Source of the DNA: Tragulus kanchil
Taxonomy: Eukaryota > Chordata > Mammalia > Artiodactyla > Tragulidae
DNA: 64,000 bases
Assembly: GCA_022376925.1 (NCBI GenBank)
Contig: JAIOJX010000031.1
Location: forward strand, 135,550,854 to 135,614,853
Direction of reading: 5' to 3'
Shown here: positions 45,325-57,318 of the stretch, one piece after another
How the letters are laid out: the number at the start of each line of letters is the position of its first letter
Numbering within the stretch: the stretch's first letter is position 1
Position numbers and translations under genes: made by a program
The notes under the pieces: model-generated
The model's database searches: none
What the model saw: the letters and a program-made list of their open reading frames with translations, nothing else
Told to the model about the DNA's origin: nothing

Positions 45325-47571
45325 CCTTCTCCATGAAGCCTCCCTGGGTCACTTCCAAGCCATTTCTCTCCAACCCAGTGCCTTGAACTTCTTTTCAGAG
45401 TAACTTTTGCAACTTGACAGCCTACCTAGTATCTCCGTGTTCAGCCTCTGTCTCCTCGAATCAGGGAATGGGGGCGGGAGCCTTCTCTGTTGTTCAATGA
45501 CCGATCTCCCTGTCTAGAACAAATGTGACCAGCCTCAGGCACTGTATGCACACAGGCTGATTAAACAGAGCAATTAATTAGGGAACAGTCCCTCTTGCAT
45601 ATGCAGGTGTGGCCTCATTCCCCAGGGTACCACCTCTCCTTCTCCTACTCAGGCCTTGACTTTGCTGGGGAACCATCTGTCTCCCATCCACTTTGGATGG
45701 ATTTGATCCCATCCTCAGACAGCTCCAGGTACACTCCTGACCAATCAGAGCCAGCAGTGCCAGGGCTCCCCATGATGGGGCCTGGGCTGGACACGTGACT
45801 CACCCTGGGCCAGTGAGGCAACTGCTCTGTCTTTGGGCTTCTTCGCAGGCAGGAGGGGAGGCTGGAGGGACCCTGATGTGAACCAGGGGGTCCATGGGGA
45901 GAGGTCAGAGGAGGCAAACCAGCTTTCCTGTTAGTGTCTGCCACAGTCCCAGGGAGGAAAAGAATGTGAGAGTCACTGGTTTTACAAAACAGTGCAAAGC
46001 ATTCCTGAGCTGTCTTTCATCTGTCAGGCCTGGTGCTGAGCACTTTACATGGAGGATCTCATGGAACCATTACGGAGTCCTCTGAAATAGGAGCTAATAT
46101 GATCCTCAATTTATAGGAGAGACACCCAAGACTCATGAGAGCTGTTTTTAAAGATTGTTGTTTCCATTATTGTACAGAGGGAAGAACTCGTGGCTACTTT
46201 TATCTTACATTCTTCCAAGTCTCAGGATTCATAGCTTCATAAAGTATTTCCTGTTTTTAAAGAAAAACAGCAAAATGTATCTGTTCGCGTTTCTGCCCAA
46301 ACTGCCCTTTCCCCAGAGAGCAGCTTGGCTTTCTTTGCTGCAGGAGTGGGCACCAAGAATTGTCTAGGTCAAGAGTGAGTCAGTTAAGGCCACCCAGCCC
46401 ACAGCCTGTTCTAGTCAATAAGCGCTTGGACACAAGATTCCTTCTCTTTTTTCCCAGTTGCTCAACCTTCTCCATGAAGCCTCCGGACTTCCAAGCCATT
46501 TCTCTCCCAGTGCCTTGAACTTCTTTTCAGAGTAACTTTTGCAACTTGACAGCCTACCTAGTATCTCCGTGTTCAGCCTCTGTCTCCTCGAATCAGGGAA
46601 TGGGGGCGGGAGCCTTCTCTGTTGTTCAATGACCGATCTCCCTGTCTAGAACAAATGTGACCAGCCTCAGGCACTGTATGCACACAGGCTGATTAAACAG
46701 AGCAATTAATTAGGGAACAGTCCCTCTTGCATATGCAGGTGTGGCCTCATTCCCCAGGGTACCACCTCTCCTTCTCCTACTCAGGCCTTGACTTTGCTGG
46801 GGAACCATCTGTCTCCCATCCACTTTGGATGGATTTGATCCCATCCTCAGACAGCTCCAGGTACACTCCTGACCAATCAGAGCCAGCAGTGCCAGGGCTC
46901 CCCATGATGGGGCCTGGGCTGGACACGTGACTCACCCTGGGCCAGTGAGGCAACTGCTCTGTCTTTGGGCTTCTTCGCAGGCAGGAGGGGAGGCTGGAGG
47001 GACCCTGATGTGAACCAGGGGGTCCATGGGGAGAGGTCAGAGGAGGCAAACCAGCTTTCCTGTTAGTGTCTGCCACAGTCCCAGGGAGGAAAAGAATGTG
47101 AGAGTCACTGGTTTTACAAAACAGTGCAAAGCATTCCTGAGCTGTCTTTCATCTGTCAGGCCTGGTGCTGAGCACTTTACATGGAGGATCTCATGGAACC
47201 ATTACGGAGTCCTCTGAAATAGGAGCTAATATGATCCTCAATTTATAGGAGAGACACCCAAGACTCATGAGAGCTGTTTTTAAAGATTGTTGTTTCCATT
47301 ATTGTACAGAGGGAAGAACTCGTGGCTACTTTTATCTTACATTCTTCCAAGTCTCAGGATTCATAGCTTCATAAAGTATTTCCTGTTTTTAAAGAAAAAC
47401 AGCAAAATGTATCTGTTTGCGTTTCTGCCCAAACTGCCCTTTCCCCAGAGAGCAGCTTGGCTTTCTTTGCTGCAGGAGTGGGCACCAAGAATTGTCTAGG
47501 TCAAGAGTGAGTCAGTTAAGGCCACCCAGCCCACAGCCTGTTCTAGTCAATAAGCGCTTGTGGACACAAGC
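45325..47571. repeat. 1.1-kb direct duplication 15 (45325-46438 / 46467-47571)
   Basis: Offset 1132 bp after two short deletions in the first 50 bases of copy 2. Copy 1 ends 'aataagcgcttggacacaag' followed by ~28 odd bases (46439-46466). It contains intron 3 of C fused to spacer and a minus-strand MIR (46015-46135 and 47147-47267). Confidence 0.9.
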
Positions 47572-48238
47572 ACATCCATTTCTTAGGAAGAGCCTGGGTT
47601 GCTTTTGTGTGAAATCCAGTAGCTGTGGTCCAGGGTGGATGGTTCCAGAAGGCTCAGCGGTTTCCCATGACACCTTTGACTACAAAGGGGACTGTTCTTG
47701 TTAGGAATAGATCCCAACTGAAAGTAGGACAGGTGGAGGTGTGAGGATGCTTAGAGAAAGGAGGGAGCTCTTGAACCACTGTGAGTGTGGTGCAGCCATG
47801 AAAGATTATTTCGAAAGAAAGCTTCCTCAGTTATGACTGTACTGTAAACTAGAAGAAGCAAAAACTGAGACTCAAGGAAGCTTCTCCAATACCTGTTCTT
47901 TACTCACTGTGTGACCTTCTCTCTGAGCTGCAGTTTCCTTTTCTATAAAATTCAGAGAAAGTCAGATTTATCTCTAAGAAGTCACTCTCGGATGCTCACT
48001 AGAGTGGGCCTTTTCTGATCACCCCTGCTGTCACGTTTGGATTCCTGAAAACTACCTTACTCCTCCAGGTTAAAACTGGCAAGACAACGGCCTAGAGGGG
48101 TGGGATGGGGGGGACAGATATATGGCTAATCTGGGATCATACATATCTGTAAACAATAAAACTCTGTAAAAGTAAAAAGTAAAATAAAAATTTAAAAACA
48201 AACAAACAACAAAAAAAAAAAAGAAAGAAAGATTATTT
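47572..48238. other. spacer C-D
   Basis: No gene. 47880-47965 resembles a MIR core ('gtgtgaccttctctctgag', 'tgcagtttccttttctata'). An A-rich low-complexity stretch lies at 48145-48235, followed by the left end of unit D. Confidence 0.5.
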
Positions 48239-48328
48239 CGTGATTGGGCGCAGTGTACCTGCTCCATACAGGTGTTTCTGCATGTGGGGTGGAGGTTCCT
48301 TCACATTCAAGTGAGACGCTGAAAACCA

Positions 48329-50555
48329 CTACCTACCCTTATTACCTGCACCACTGACTCTCCTCCAACTGAAACCTGCCCAAGGCCACCTTCTAAATGG
48401 GTCTCTCTGATCAGTGAGGAGGGGGAGGCCCCAGACCCTCCCGTCTAATAATTGCAGTGAACACACCGGGGCTGGCACAGGCACACTTGTAACCGCCTGG
48501 CTTGTGTGTAGGGGTAGCGGGTTGTGGGTGTCGCTGAGCATTTCAGGGCTGTTCATTTCTCGAGCTTATCCACAGGTTCCCTGGACTTCTTCGGAGCCAG
48601 CCCTGCCCGCGCCCCAAGGACAAGGGCTGAGCAAGCCTGCCCGCTCCAGCCCAGCAGCCCAGACCGAAGCTGGGTCCGGAGGTCAGTCCCGAGGCCTCAA
48701 CTCTGAAGGGTCTGCTCCATCGGGGCGTGGGGGGGGGGGGCGGCCCGGGCGGCGGGAGGGCGCCCAGGGAGGGTGTGCGGGTGCGCTCTCGGCGGTGGGG
48801 AGCAAGGGCTGCGGCCTGGGGGCCCCCGGAGACCGGATGGTGCGCGAGCGGTGGGGTCCCTGGAGGAACCGCTCCCCGGAGGGCGGCCCGAGTCCTCACA
48901 TCCTCCTGAGCTTTGGGGAAAGGAATCCACGCCCGAGGGTTTCTCTGGCCACTGGGAGGAGGAGGCTGGAGGGGACGGAGGTGGCTGGGGTGTCGGGGGG
49001 GGGGGGTGGCGGGGACTCCCTCAAGGGAAGGTGCAGGGGGAGCCCGAATCCTGGTTCCCAGGCTTTAGGGGCCGGAGGGCAGACCTGGGCACTTGGCAGC
49101 CTGATGGAGAAGGAATAGGTTTGCTCTGTACACCTGAGAGGTCAGTCGGATACCAAGGGGTCAGGTAGCGAAGTGGCCAAATAGAAAACAGGAAAATGAT
49201 TCTGGGAGGAGTCCAGAGGGTGGTTTGACGGGTGGGGAGTGGGAGAGACACTCTGGGTTCGCTGAGGGCGCATCACAAGCCTCACCGATGAGAAGGGCGA
49301 AAGGAAAACAGCTTTGGGGCCTCCAGTGATGCTGCGTGTCCGCGTGGCTGCAGGTGGGGGCTGGGAGCACACTTGGGACTGGCCTTTCCGCGGGTGGCCT
49401 GCAGGATGAGGGGCCCGGGTCAGCCAGCAGGAGACCTACCCTTATTACCTGCACCACTGACTCTCCTCCAACTGAAACCTGCCCAAGGCCACCTTCTAAA
49501 TGGGTCTCTCTGATCAGTGAGGAGGGGGAGGCCCCAGACCCTCCCGTCTAATAATTGCAGTGAACACACCGGGGCTGGCACAGGCACACTTGTAACCGCC
49601 TGGCTTGTGTGTAGGGGTAGCGGGTTGTGGGTGTCGCTGAGCATTTCAGGGCTGTTCATTTCTCGAGCTTATCCACAGGTTCCCTGGACTTCTTCGGAGC
49701 CAGCCCTGCCCGCGCCCCAAGGACAAGGGCTGAGCAAGCCTGCCCGCTCCAGCCCAGCAGCCCAGACCGAAGCTGGGTCCGGAGGTCAGTCCCGAGGCCT
49801 CAACTCTGAAGGGTCTGCTCCATCGGGGCGTGGGGGCGGCCTGGGCGGCGGGAGGGCGCCCAGGGAGGGTGTGCGGGTGCGCTCTCGGCGGTGGGGAGCA
49901 AGGGCTGCGGCCTGGGGGCCCCCGGAGACCGGATGGTGCGCGAGCGGTGGGGTCCCTGGAGGAACCGCTCCCCGGAGGGCGGCCCGAGTCCTCACATCCT
50001 CCTGAGCTTTGGGGAAAGGAATCCACGCCCGAGGGTTTCTCTGGCCACTGGGAGGAGGAGGCTGGAGGGGACGGAGGTGGCTGGGGTGTCCGGAGGCGGG
50101 GGTGGCGGGGACTCCCTCAAGGGAAGGTGCAGGGGGAGCCCGAATCCTGGTTCCCAGGCTTTAGGGGCCGGAGGGCAGACCTGGGCACTTGGCAGCCTGA
50201 TGGAGAAGGAATAGGTTTGCTCTGTACACCTGAGAGGTCAGTCGGATACCAAGGGGTCAGGTAGCGAAGTGGCCAAATAGAAAACAGGAAAATGATTCTG
50301 GGAGGAGTCCAGAGGGTGGTTTGACGGGTGGGGAGTGGGAGAGACACTCTGGGTTCGCTGAGGGCGCATCACAAGCCTCACCGATGAGAAGGGCGAAAGG
50401 AAAACAGCTTTGGGGCCTCCAGTGATGCTGCGTGTCCGCGTGGCTGCAGGTGGGGGCTGGGAGCACACTTGGGACTGGCCTTTTGGACGGACAGCCTGTG
50501 GGGGATGGGCCCTGCCTGAGGATGAGGGCGGCCTGGGTGTCAGCCAGCAGGAGAC
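48329..50555. repeat. 1.1-kb direct duplication 16 (48329-49434 / 49435-50555)
   Basis: Offset 1103 bp, then 1096 after changes in G-runs. The last ~50 bases of copy 1 (49396-49434) are rearranged relative to copy 2. It doubles the CpG block of unit D. Confidence 0.92.
48500..49080 (+). promoter_or_regulatory. CpG block of unit D, probable promoter and first exon
   Basis: Homologous to C 39470-40110. The candidate non-coding exon runs into gtcagt at 48682-48687 (copy 49785-49790). GC-rich downstream segment with G-runs at 48728-48740 and 48996-49006, which differ in length in the second copy. Confidence 0.5.
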
Positions 50556-52618
50556 TGTGTTGGGGAGGGTGATATGTGCCAATAATTTCAACTGATGCGT
50601 CTGCAGCTGTGGGGGGTGTGCGTGTGTGTGTGTGCAATGGCCAGGACTGGGTGTACCGCCAGTCCTGAGAAGCAGCGCTGCCCTCCTGAGTGCTGGGAGT
50701 CTTGGAGTTTCCCTGCGCGGGATCTGCAGGCGTGTTTGTGTTGTTATGCCCTGGCTCCCACAGTGTTCACCAGAAACTGCGTCTCTAACAATTGTGTGTG
50801 TGTGTGTTTCTGGCCGGGCGTTGCGCTATTTGACACACTTTGTATTTGCACGATCATGTGTGAGGGTCTGTGATGGGACAAGCATCTTAAAAAGGCTCGA
50901 AGGAGAGGGTTGACTCTAAGTTACCAGATAGTGTGTTACCAGATAGTTCTGAGTGTGTGTGTATTTAATCATATTTAATCCTCATGTTTAATCATTTATT
51001 TTCCTCATTTTCATGGACGGGAAAGCTGACAGCACAAGAGGTTAAAAAACCCCTGAGTCGGGGCTTGCCAGGTAAAACACAGGATGCTTACTTCAATTTG
51101 AATTTAAGACAAGTAATGGATTACCTTTTAGTATAAGTATGTTCCAAATATTTCATGGGACTTGCCTATACTTAAACATCATTTAGCAAAATAAATTTTT
51201 TAAAATAAGTTTTCATGTAGACATGACCCATATACAGTTTTGATAGGACTCATTGTAAAAAAAAATCGTTTATGTATCTGAAATTCAAATCTCAGTTTGC
51301 TGTGAATTTGCTGTAATAGTGCTTTGTTCAATCTGGCAGACTTGAATCTTGAGATTTCCCAGGCTGGAATCCCCCCAGTTCACCCCTGCCTGGACACACT
51401 GGCCAAAGTTCTGCCCAGGTTAAGGCTAGGGTCAGCCTGCGGCTAATCACCCCGGCTGCAGAGATGGGCCCTCCCCAGGGGCTGTGCTGAGGGCGCCGTA
51501 GGCCGACCCCTCACCTTCACAGCCATCCTGGGAGGCCGCCTGTAGGCGACCCCTCAACCGGACTGGCCTTTTGGACGGACAGCCTGTGGGGGATGGGCCC
51601 TGCCTGAGGATGAGGGCGGCCTGGGTGTCAGCCAGCAGGAGACTGTGTTGGGGAGGGTGATATGTGCCAATAATTTCAACTGATGCGTCTGCAGCTGTGG
51701 GGGGTGTGCGTGTGTGTGTGTGCAATGGCCAGGACTGGGTGTACCGCCAGTCCTGAGAAGCAGCGCTGCCCTCCTGAGTGCTGGGAGTCTTGGAGTTTCC
51801 CTGCGCGGGATCTGCAGGCGTGTTTGTGTTGTTATGCCCTGGCTCCCACAGTGTTCACCAGAAACTGCGTCTCTAACAATTGTGTGTGTGTGTGTTTCTG
51901 GCCGGGCGTTGCGCTATTTGACACACTTTGTATTTGCACGATCATGTGTGAGGGTCTGTGATGGGACAAGCATCTTAAAAAGGCTCGAAGGAGAGGGTTG
52001 ACTCTAAGTTACCAGATAGTGTGTTACCAGATAGTTCTGAGTGTGTGTGTATTTAATCATATTTAATCCTCATGTTTAATCATTTATTTTCCTCATTTTC
52101 ATGGACGGGAAAGCTGACAGCACAAGAGGTTAAAAAACCCCTGAGTCGGGGCTTGCCAGGTAAAACACAGGATGCTTACTTCAATTTGAATTTAAGACAA
52201 GTAATGGATTACCTTTTAGTATAAGTATGTTCCAAATATTTCATGGGACTTGCCTATACTTAAACATCATTTAGCAAAATAAATTTTTTAAAATAAGTTT
52301 TCATGTAGACATGACCCATATACAGTTTTGATAGGACTCATTGTAAAAAAAAATCGTTTATGTATCTGAAATTCAAATCTCAGTTTGCTGTGAATTTGCT
52401 GTAATAGTGCTTTGTTCAATCTGGCAGACTTGAATCTTGAGATTTCCCAGGCTGGAATCCCCCCAGTTCACCCCTGCCTGGACACACTGGCCAAAGTTCT
52501 GCCCAGGTTAAGGCTAGGGTCAGCCTGCGGCTAATCACCCCGGCTGCAGAGATGGGCCCTCCCCAGGGGCTGTGCTGAGGGCGCCGTAGGCCGACCCCTC
52601 ACCTTCACAGCCATCCTG
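50472..52618. repeat. 1.1-kb direct duplication 17 (50472-51540 / 51560-52618)
   Basis: Constant offset 1088 bp. Copy 1 ends at 'acagccatcctg', with ~25 unexplained bases before copy 2. Content: TG-rich and AT-rich intron 1 of unit D. Confidence 0.93.
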
Positions 52619-53142
52619 AGGGGCAGACACTTAAGCATCCTGTACCTGAATGGGGACCCGAGGACAGGGAAGGGAGATCCTCTTCTGAACCACTTGGTCA
52701 AGCTGCCTGGTAGCCTTAAGACAGGGCTGAAATATGGCACTGGTAATTCTGACCTTGAGATGCATTTATTGAGTACCTGTTTTATGCCAGACCCCAGATG
52801 CCCTTTTGATAGTTGACTATTATTCACCTTCAGAATCCCAGCATTTTTGTGTCATAATTTTCCTATTTTTATAGGGGTATAGACCCCAGGTACCATGATC
52901 CCTGTCCTTGCCCTTGCCAGGCGCCATGGCAACCGCTCTCCCCAGATCACACACTGGGCCTTGAAAGAACACCAGCAGGGAGGCATTGTCAAGATGTCCC
53001 CTTGGATGTTGGGGACTTGAGGACCTGGGGAGGGATGGAGCTGTCTGAGTCCACCTGACATCTGTGAGCGGTGCTGGGCGTCCCACCTGGGCTTCCTGGC
53101 TCCACCGCGCGGGCGCTAACGGCTCTCCTCTCCCATCCGCAG

Positions 53143-53232
53143 GGAGGACCTGTGGAGTCACGATGCTGCCTCTGAGCACCATCGAGGGCCAGGAAACCGA
53201 GGAGGTGCAGACCAGGCCTCCGGAGAAAGGCG
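53143..53232 (+). CDS. gene D exon 2, first copy
   Basis: Acceptor 'cccatccgcag', donor gtgaga at 53233; ATG at 53163 with A at -3. Confidence 0.65.
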
Positions 53233-56200
53233 GTGAGATGCACGCAGGATGGGAATTGTGGGCAGCTGGGATGGGAATGTCTCCAGGGCATGGCTGTTTC
53301 TGAAGACTGGCTCCAATCCTGAATGTCTCCCACCTCTCCCCTTAAGGAGGGAGGACCCTGAGGGCCACCCAGGATGGAGCCACCCTGATATCACTTCACG
53401 TCCATGAGTCTGCCGCTCCTCTGCTCAGAGCCTGCAGGGCTGTGTCCTGGGAATTAGAATCAATCTGGGCTCCTTTCTGTGGTCAGGTCACTTGCGTGGG
53501 CAGTTGCCAGGTCAAGGGGCCACAGAGCCAGTCATCTGGGACATGTTGGAGGCCTCGGGCAAGGACTTGGCAGTGGGAAGGAGTGCAGGGCTTCTCAGGG
53601 CCCCTTGTGGTAGAGCCCACCTGCCAATGCAGGAGACGGATGTTCGATCCCTGGGTTTGAAAGATCCCAAAAATGGGAGGCAGCACGATCCCCCTTCTGA
53701 ACCCCCCTTGCCATCCTGAGGGCAGACACTTAAGCATCCTGTACCTGAATGGGGACCCGAGGACAGGGAAGGGAGATCCTCTTCTGAACCACTTGGTCAA
53801 GCTGCCTGGTAGCCTTAAGACAGGGCTGAAATATGGCACTGGTAATTCTGACCTTGAGATGCATTTATTGAGTACCTGTTTTATGCCAGACCCCAGATGC
53901 CCTTTTGATAGTTGACTATTATTCACCTTCAGAATCCCAGCATTTTTGTGTCATAATTTTCCTATTTTTATAGGGGTATAGACCCCAGGTACCATGATCC
54001 CTGTCCTTGCCCTTGCCAGGCGCCATGGCAACCGCTCTCCCCAGATCACACACTGGGCCTTGAAAGAACACCAGCAGGGAGGCATTGTCAAGATGTCCCC
54101 TTGGATGTTGGGGACTTGAGGACCTGGGGAGGGATGGAGCTGTCTGAGTCCACCTGACATCTGTGAGCGGTGCTGGGCATCCCACCTGGGCTTCCTGGCT
54201 CCACCGCTGGCGCAACGGCTCTCCTCTCCCATCCGCAGGGAGGACCTGTGGAGTCACGATGCTGCCTCTGAGCACCATCGAGGGCCAGGAAACCGAGGAG
54301 GTGCAGACCAGGCCTCCGGAGAAAGGCGGTGAGATGCACGCAGGATGGGAATTGTGGGCAGCTGGGATGGGAATGTCTCCAGGGCATGGCTGTTTCTGAA
54401 GACTGGCTCCAATCCTGAATGTCTCCCACCTCTCCCCTTAAGGAGGGAGGACCCTGAGGGCCACCCAGGATGGAGCCACCCTGATATCACTTCACGTCCA
54501 TGAGTCTGCCGCTCCTCTGCTCAGAGCCTGCAGGGCTGTGTCCTGGGAATTAGAATCAATCTGGGCTCCTTTCTGTGGTCAGGTCACTTGCGTGGGCAGT
54601 TGCCAGGTCAAGGGGCCACAGAGCCAGTCATCTGGGACATGTTGGAGGCCTCGGGCAAGGACTTGGCAGTGGGAAGGAGTGCAGGGGGGCTTCTCAGGGC
54701 CCCTTGTGGTAAAGAGCCCACCTGCCAATGCAGGAGACGGATGTTCGATCCCTGGGTTTGAAAGATCCCCTGGAGAAGGGAATGGCAACCCACTCCAGTA
54801 TTCTTGCCTGAAGAAACTCATGGACAGAGGAGCCTGACCAGCTACAGTCCAGGGGGTCACAAAGAGTCAGACACAACTGAGCACAGAGTGGAAATGGAGT
54901 GATTCCCACGTAGCTTGTGGATTCTGTTAGTGGTTTGGCCTCATGAGAGAGGGCTGTTGGGTTTTTTGTGATGCTCCCTTTTTGGGAGAACTTTTACTTG
55001 CAATAATTTTATGGTAACAAGAAGTTGCTGTCGTAATTCATAGAAATTCCATGGTCCCTCACCGCATTTCCCCAGTCATTCGATCTTATCTGATGATAGT
55101 CCAACATCAAAACTAGCCCTTCGGTCTAGGCACCATCCACCTGTGTTTTCACTTATGTTTCATCACGCCTGTAGCTGCGGGTAACCATGGTACAAAACAA
55201 GAGACAAGCCACTTCCTTAGCTACCTACTCTCTTGCCAGAGGGAGCTACTTTCCAGCTTCTTGTCCAGGCTTCCAGAATGTTCTGTGCTCATTCACACGG
55301 ACAGGGATGTGTATGCCTCTGCCACTGTGTGTTTATGTCTGGTATGCAGTGTGTACCGTATATGTGGATCACTTTCACTTCCCGTTTTGCTGTATTTCGT
55401 TTGATTCCATCTGGTCATAGCCCCAACAGTTTCCATGTATCCAGTCACCTATGCTCCTGTGAGCCAGTACTCTGACCTCACTGTGCAGACAGGAGTCTGA
55501 AGGGTGACAAGTGTGACCACTTAGCTCCTGGTGGCATATGAACCCTGGTCCTTGACCTTAAGCACAGTGTCCCCACCCATCTCAGGGACCCTCCCCCACA
55601 AGAGCCCCAGTTTGGGTTCCAGCTGCTTAGCCTTCCTTTGTCTGTTGGTGGTGTGCCTGCTCAATCGCTTCAGTCGTGTCCAGCTCTTTGTGACCCTATG
55701 GGCTGTAGGCTGCCAGGCTCCTCTGTCCATGGGATTCTCCAGGCAAGAATACTGGAGCGGGTTCCCACGTCCTCCTCCAGGGGATCTTCACAACCTAAGG
55801 ATCAACCACATCTCTTATGTCTCCTGTGTTGGCAGGCAGGTTCTTGACCACTAGTGCCACCTGGGAAGCCCTCGTCTGGGCTGTATTCTAGCTTATTTAA
55901 TCAGGTTCCTACAGGCAGCTGTTTCGGTTATTGTCAGTCTTTGACAATGACAATAAATGCAAGTAGAATTATCACTGGGTCATCTTGCACACGGAGGAGT
56001 GTATCCAGGGCCACATGTTTAAACAGGGAGATGGCAGCATCTGAAGAGGGTGTGCATGTGTAATCTGCACAGGTTGCCTGGACGGTCCTCCCTAGAGAGG
56101 CAGCATCCATGCCCAGCAGGAGTGCAGGAGTCTGTAAGGAAAGAGCTGGGTCTGTTGGCAGCTTTGACATATCCAAATCAACCTGTCTTCTTTCAAGAAA

Positions 56201-57216
56201 CCTGAGTATTTTCTGGAGAGGCGTGCCAAGAGGCACCTGCACAGCAGCCATGCCTTCCTCCTGGGCACGGGCATCCCAGGGCGTCACCATCTCCAGAGCC
56301 TCCTGTTGTCTAATTCCAGCCCCTTCGCTCACGGATGTTCCCTGTCTTCCCTGTGGGCCTTCAGGACACAATTTAATGCGTGATTGCAGGCACAGCTGTG
56401 CAACTCCCACAAGTGTTGTAACCTCTCTGTGTCTCCATGTCTTCATCTCTAAAGTTGGATGAAGATAGTAACCAAATTAGATATTCTTGTGAAATACTTC
56501 CAGGAGTGCCTGACACATGGCAGCTAATCAACACATGTTAGTGTTTGTCACCGGTTTCATGATGATTACTTCTGCATTTCTCAAGCTTCAGAGAGCACAA
56601 TGGCCTCACGCCTCTTCCCTCCTCCCCCAGCCCTGCTTTCTGAGAACCCTGACGAGCCTCGAAAGAAGCCCAGAGGAATGAAGGGGAGGCTGTCTTTCAA
56701 TGTTCTGCCGTTCTGTCCCATGGTAAGCCTGCTTGCTTCCTCCCTTTCCTCGGCCACAAGCACAGAGGTATGGGATGAAGCAGTGATTCTGAACCAGGGG
56801 CCATTTGTCCCCCAGGGGACACTGTCAGTATCTGGGAAGATCTTTCTTTGTCACAAGTAACAGAAGGGTGCTTTTGGCACCTGATGGTAGAGGTCAGGGA
56901 TGGTATTTAACCTCCTGAAATGCACAGGGTGCCCTATACACAGGGCAAAGCATTTCCCGGCCCTGAAACATCACAAGTGTTTCAGCTTCACACTGACATT
57001 GTCTTCTTGCCTCTCTGTTCTCTCTCCTTCCAGCCGAGCGTCTGCTTCACCTATTACGTGGAACCCGATGACCCTGAGTCTGATCCCCAGGGTCCTCCCG
57101 AGGCTTCGAAATCTGACCCGAGTTGCACCTTGGTTCCTCTGCCTGTGCTGGAGTTCCGTGAAGTCAAGGTCTGCGAGTGCCCCCTGTGCTGCCTGAGTTT
57201 TGTCACTGCTTCCTAA
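53143..57216 (+). CDS. gene D: small protein of the tandem family, exons 2-4
   Basis: Exon 2 53143-53232 (ATG 53163; copy 54239-54328, ATG 54259), exon 3 56631-56722, exon 4 57034-57216. The join encodes 114 residues: N-terminus MLPLSTIEGQETEEVQT (same as A), a basic segment (EPRKKPRGMKGRL) followed by LPFCPM, then exon 4 starting PSVCFTYYVEPDDPESDP, a proline-rich middle, and a C-terminus KVCECPLCCLSFVTAS with five cysteines in the last 14 residues or so. Intron 3 is only 311 bp, much shorter than in A and B. AATAAA follows the stop by 97 bp. It is the best-preserved unit: CpG promoter, intact splice sites, frame and poly(A) signal. Family and function not recognised. Confidence 0.66.
53588..53668 (+). 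repeat. Bov-tA SINE, cut at a duplication junction
   Basis: Only the head and B-box part are present; the element stops after 'tttgaaagatccc'. The full copy is at 54687-54888. The truncation coincides with the end of duplicate copy 1. Confidence 0.85.
54239..54328 (+). CDS. gene D exon 2, second copy
   Basis: Same exon about 1096 bp downstream; ATG at 54259. The preceding polypyrimidine stretch has small deletions relative to copy 1. Confidence 0.62.
54687..54888 (+). repeat. Bov-tA SINE
   Basis: Complete element in intron 2 of gene D ('cccctggagaagggaatgg', 'gtcacaaagagtcagacac'). Confidence 0.92.
54889..56630 (+). other. unit D intron 2
   Basis: Non-coding. It contains the Bov-tA at 55655-55871, a segment (55890-56400) homologous to intron 2 of unit B, and a MIR relic (56415-56560) just before exon 3. 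Confidence 0.6.
55655..55871 (-). repeat. Bov-tA SINE
   Basis: Minus strand: 'cttcagtcgtgtccagctct', 'ccatgggattctccaggc', head ending 'cacctgggaagccc'. Not present at the matching place in unit B. Confidence 0.92.
56631..56722 (+). CDS. gene D exon 3
   Basis: Acceptor 'ccctcctcccccag', donor gtaagc. It encodes ALLSENPDEPRKKPRGMKG through LPFCPM. Confidence 0.66.
57034..57216 (+). CDS. gene D exon 4
   Basis: Acceptor 'tctctctccttccag'; 60 codons and TAA. Same length as in A and B although the middle is strongly diverged, which argues for a conserved coding exon. Confidence 0.66.
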   Translation, partial: PSVCFTYYVEPDDPESDPQGPPEASKSDPSCTLVPLPVLEFREVKVCECPLCCLSFVTAS

Positions 57217-57312
57217 CTCCTGAGGCCCCTCCGCATCCCCCTCTTGACTGGACGCCCCCGAACCATGCATGCTGGCCTACTGTGATGTAAACTCCCCCAG
57301 TATAGCTGCTTC

Positions 57313-57318
57313 AATAAA
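57313..57318 (+). promoter_or_regulatory. poly(A) signal AATAAA of gene D
   Basis: AATAAA 97 bp after the stop, with the TG-rich 'gttgtggtctgtgtgt' downstream. The second copy is at 58460-58465. Confidence 0.7.

Larger units (their letters stand above)
52611..54768. repeat. 1.1-kb direct duplication 18 (52611-53669 / 53711-54768)
   Basis: Offset 1099 falling to 1096 through small deletions (for example 'ccgcgcgggcgctaacgg' in copy 1 versus 'ccgctggcgcaacgg' in copy 2). It doubles exon 2 of gene D and cuts a Bov-tA SINE in copy 1. Confidence 0.92.

Noticed and set aside
48414..49118. 234-codon open frame in the CpG block of unit D
   Set aside because: The second copy of the same sequence (from 49517) has a different, shorter frame because G-run lengths differ, so the frame is not robust.
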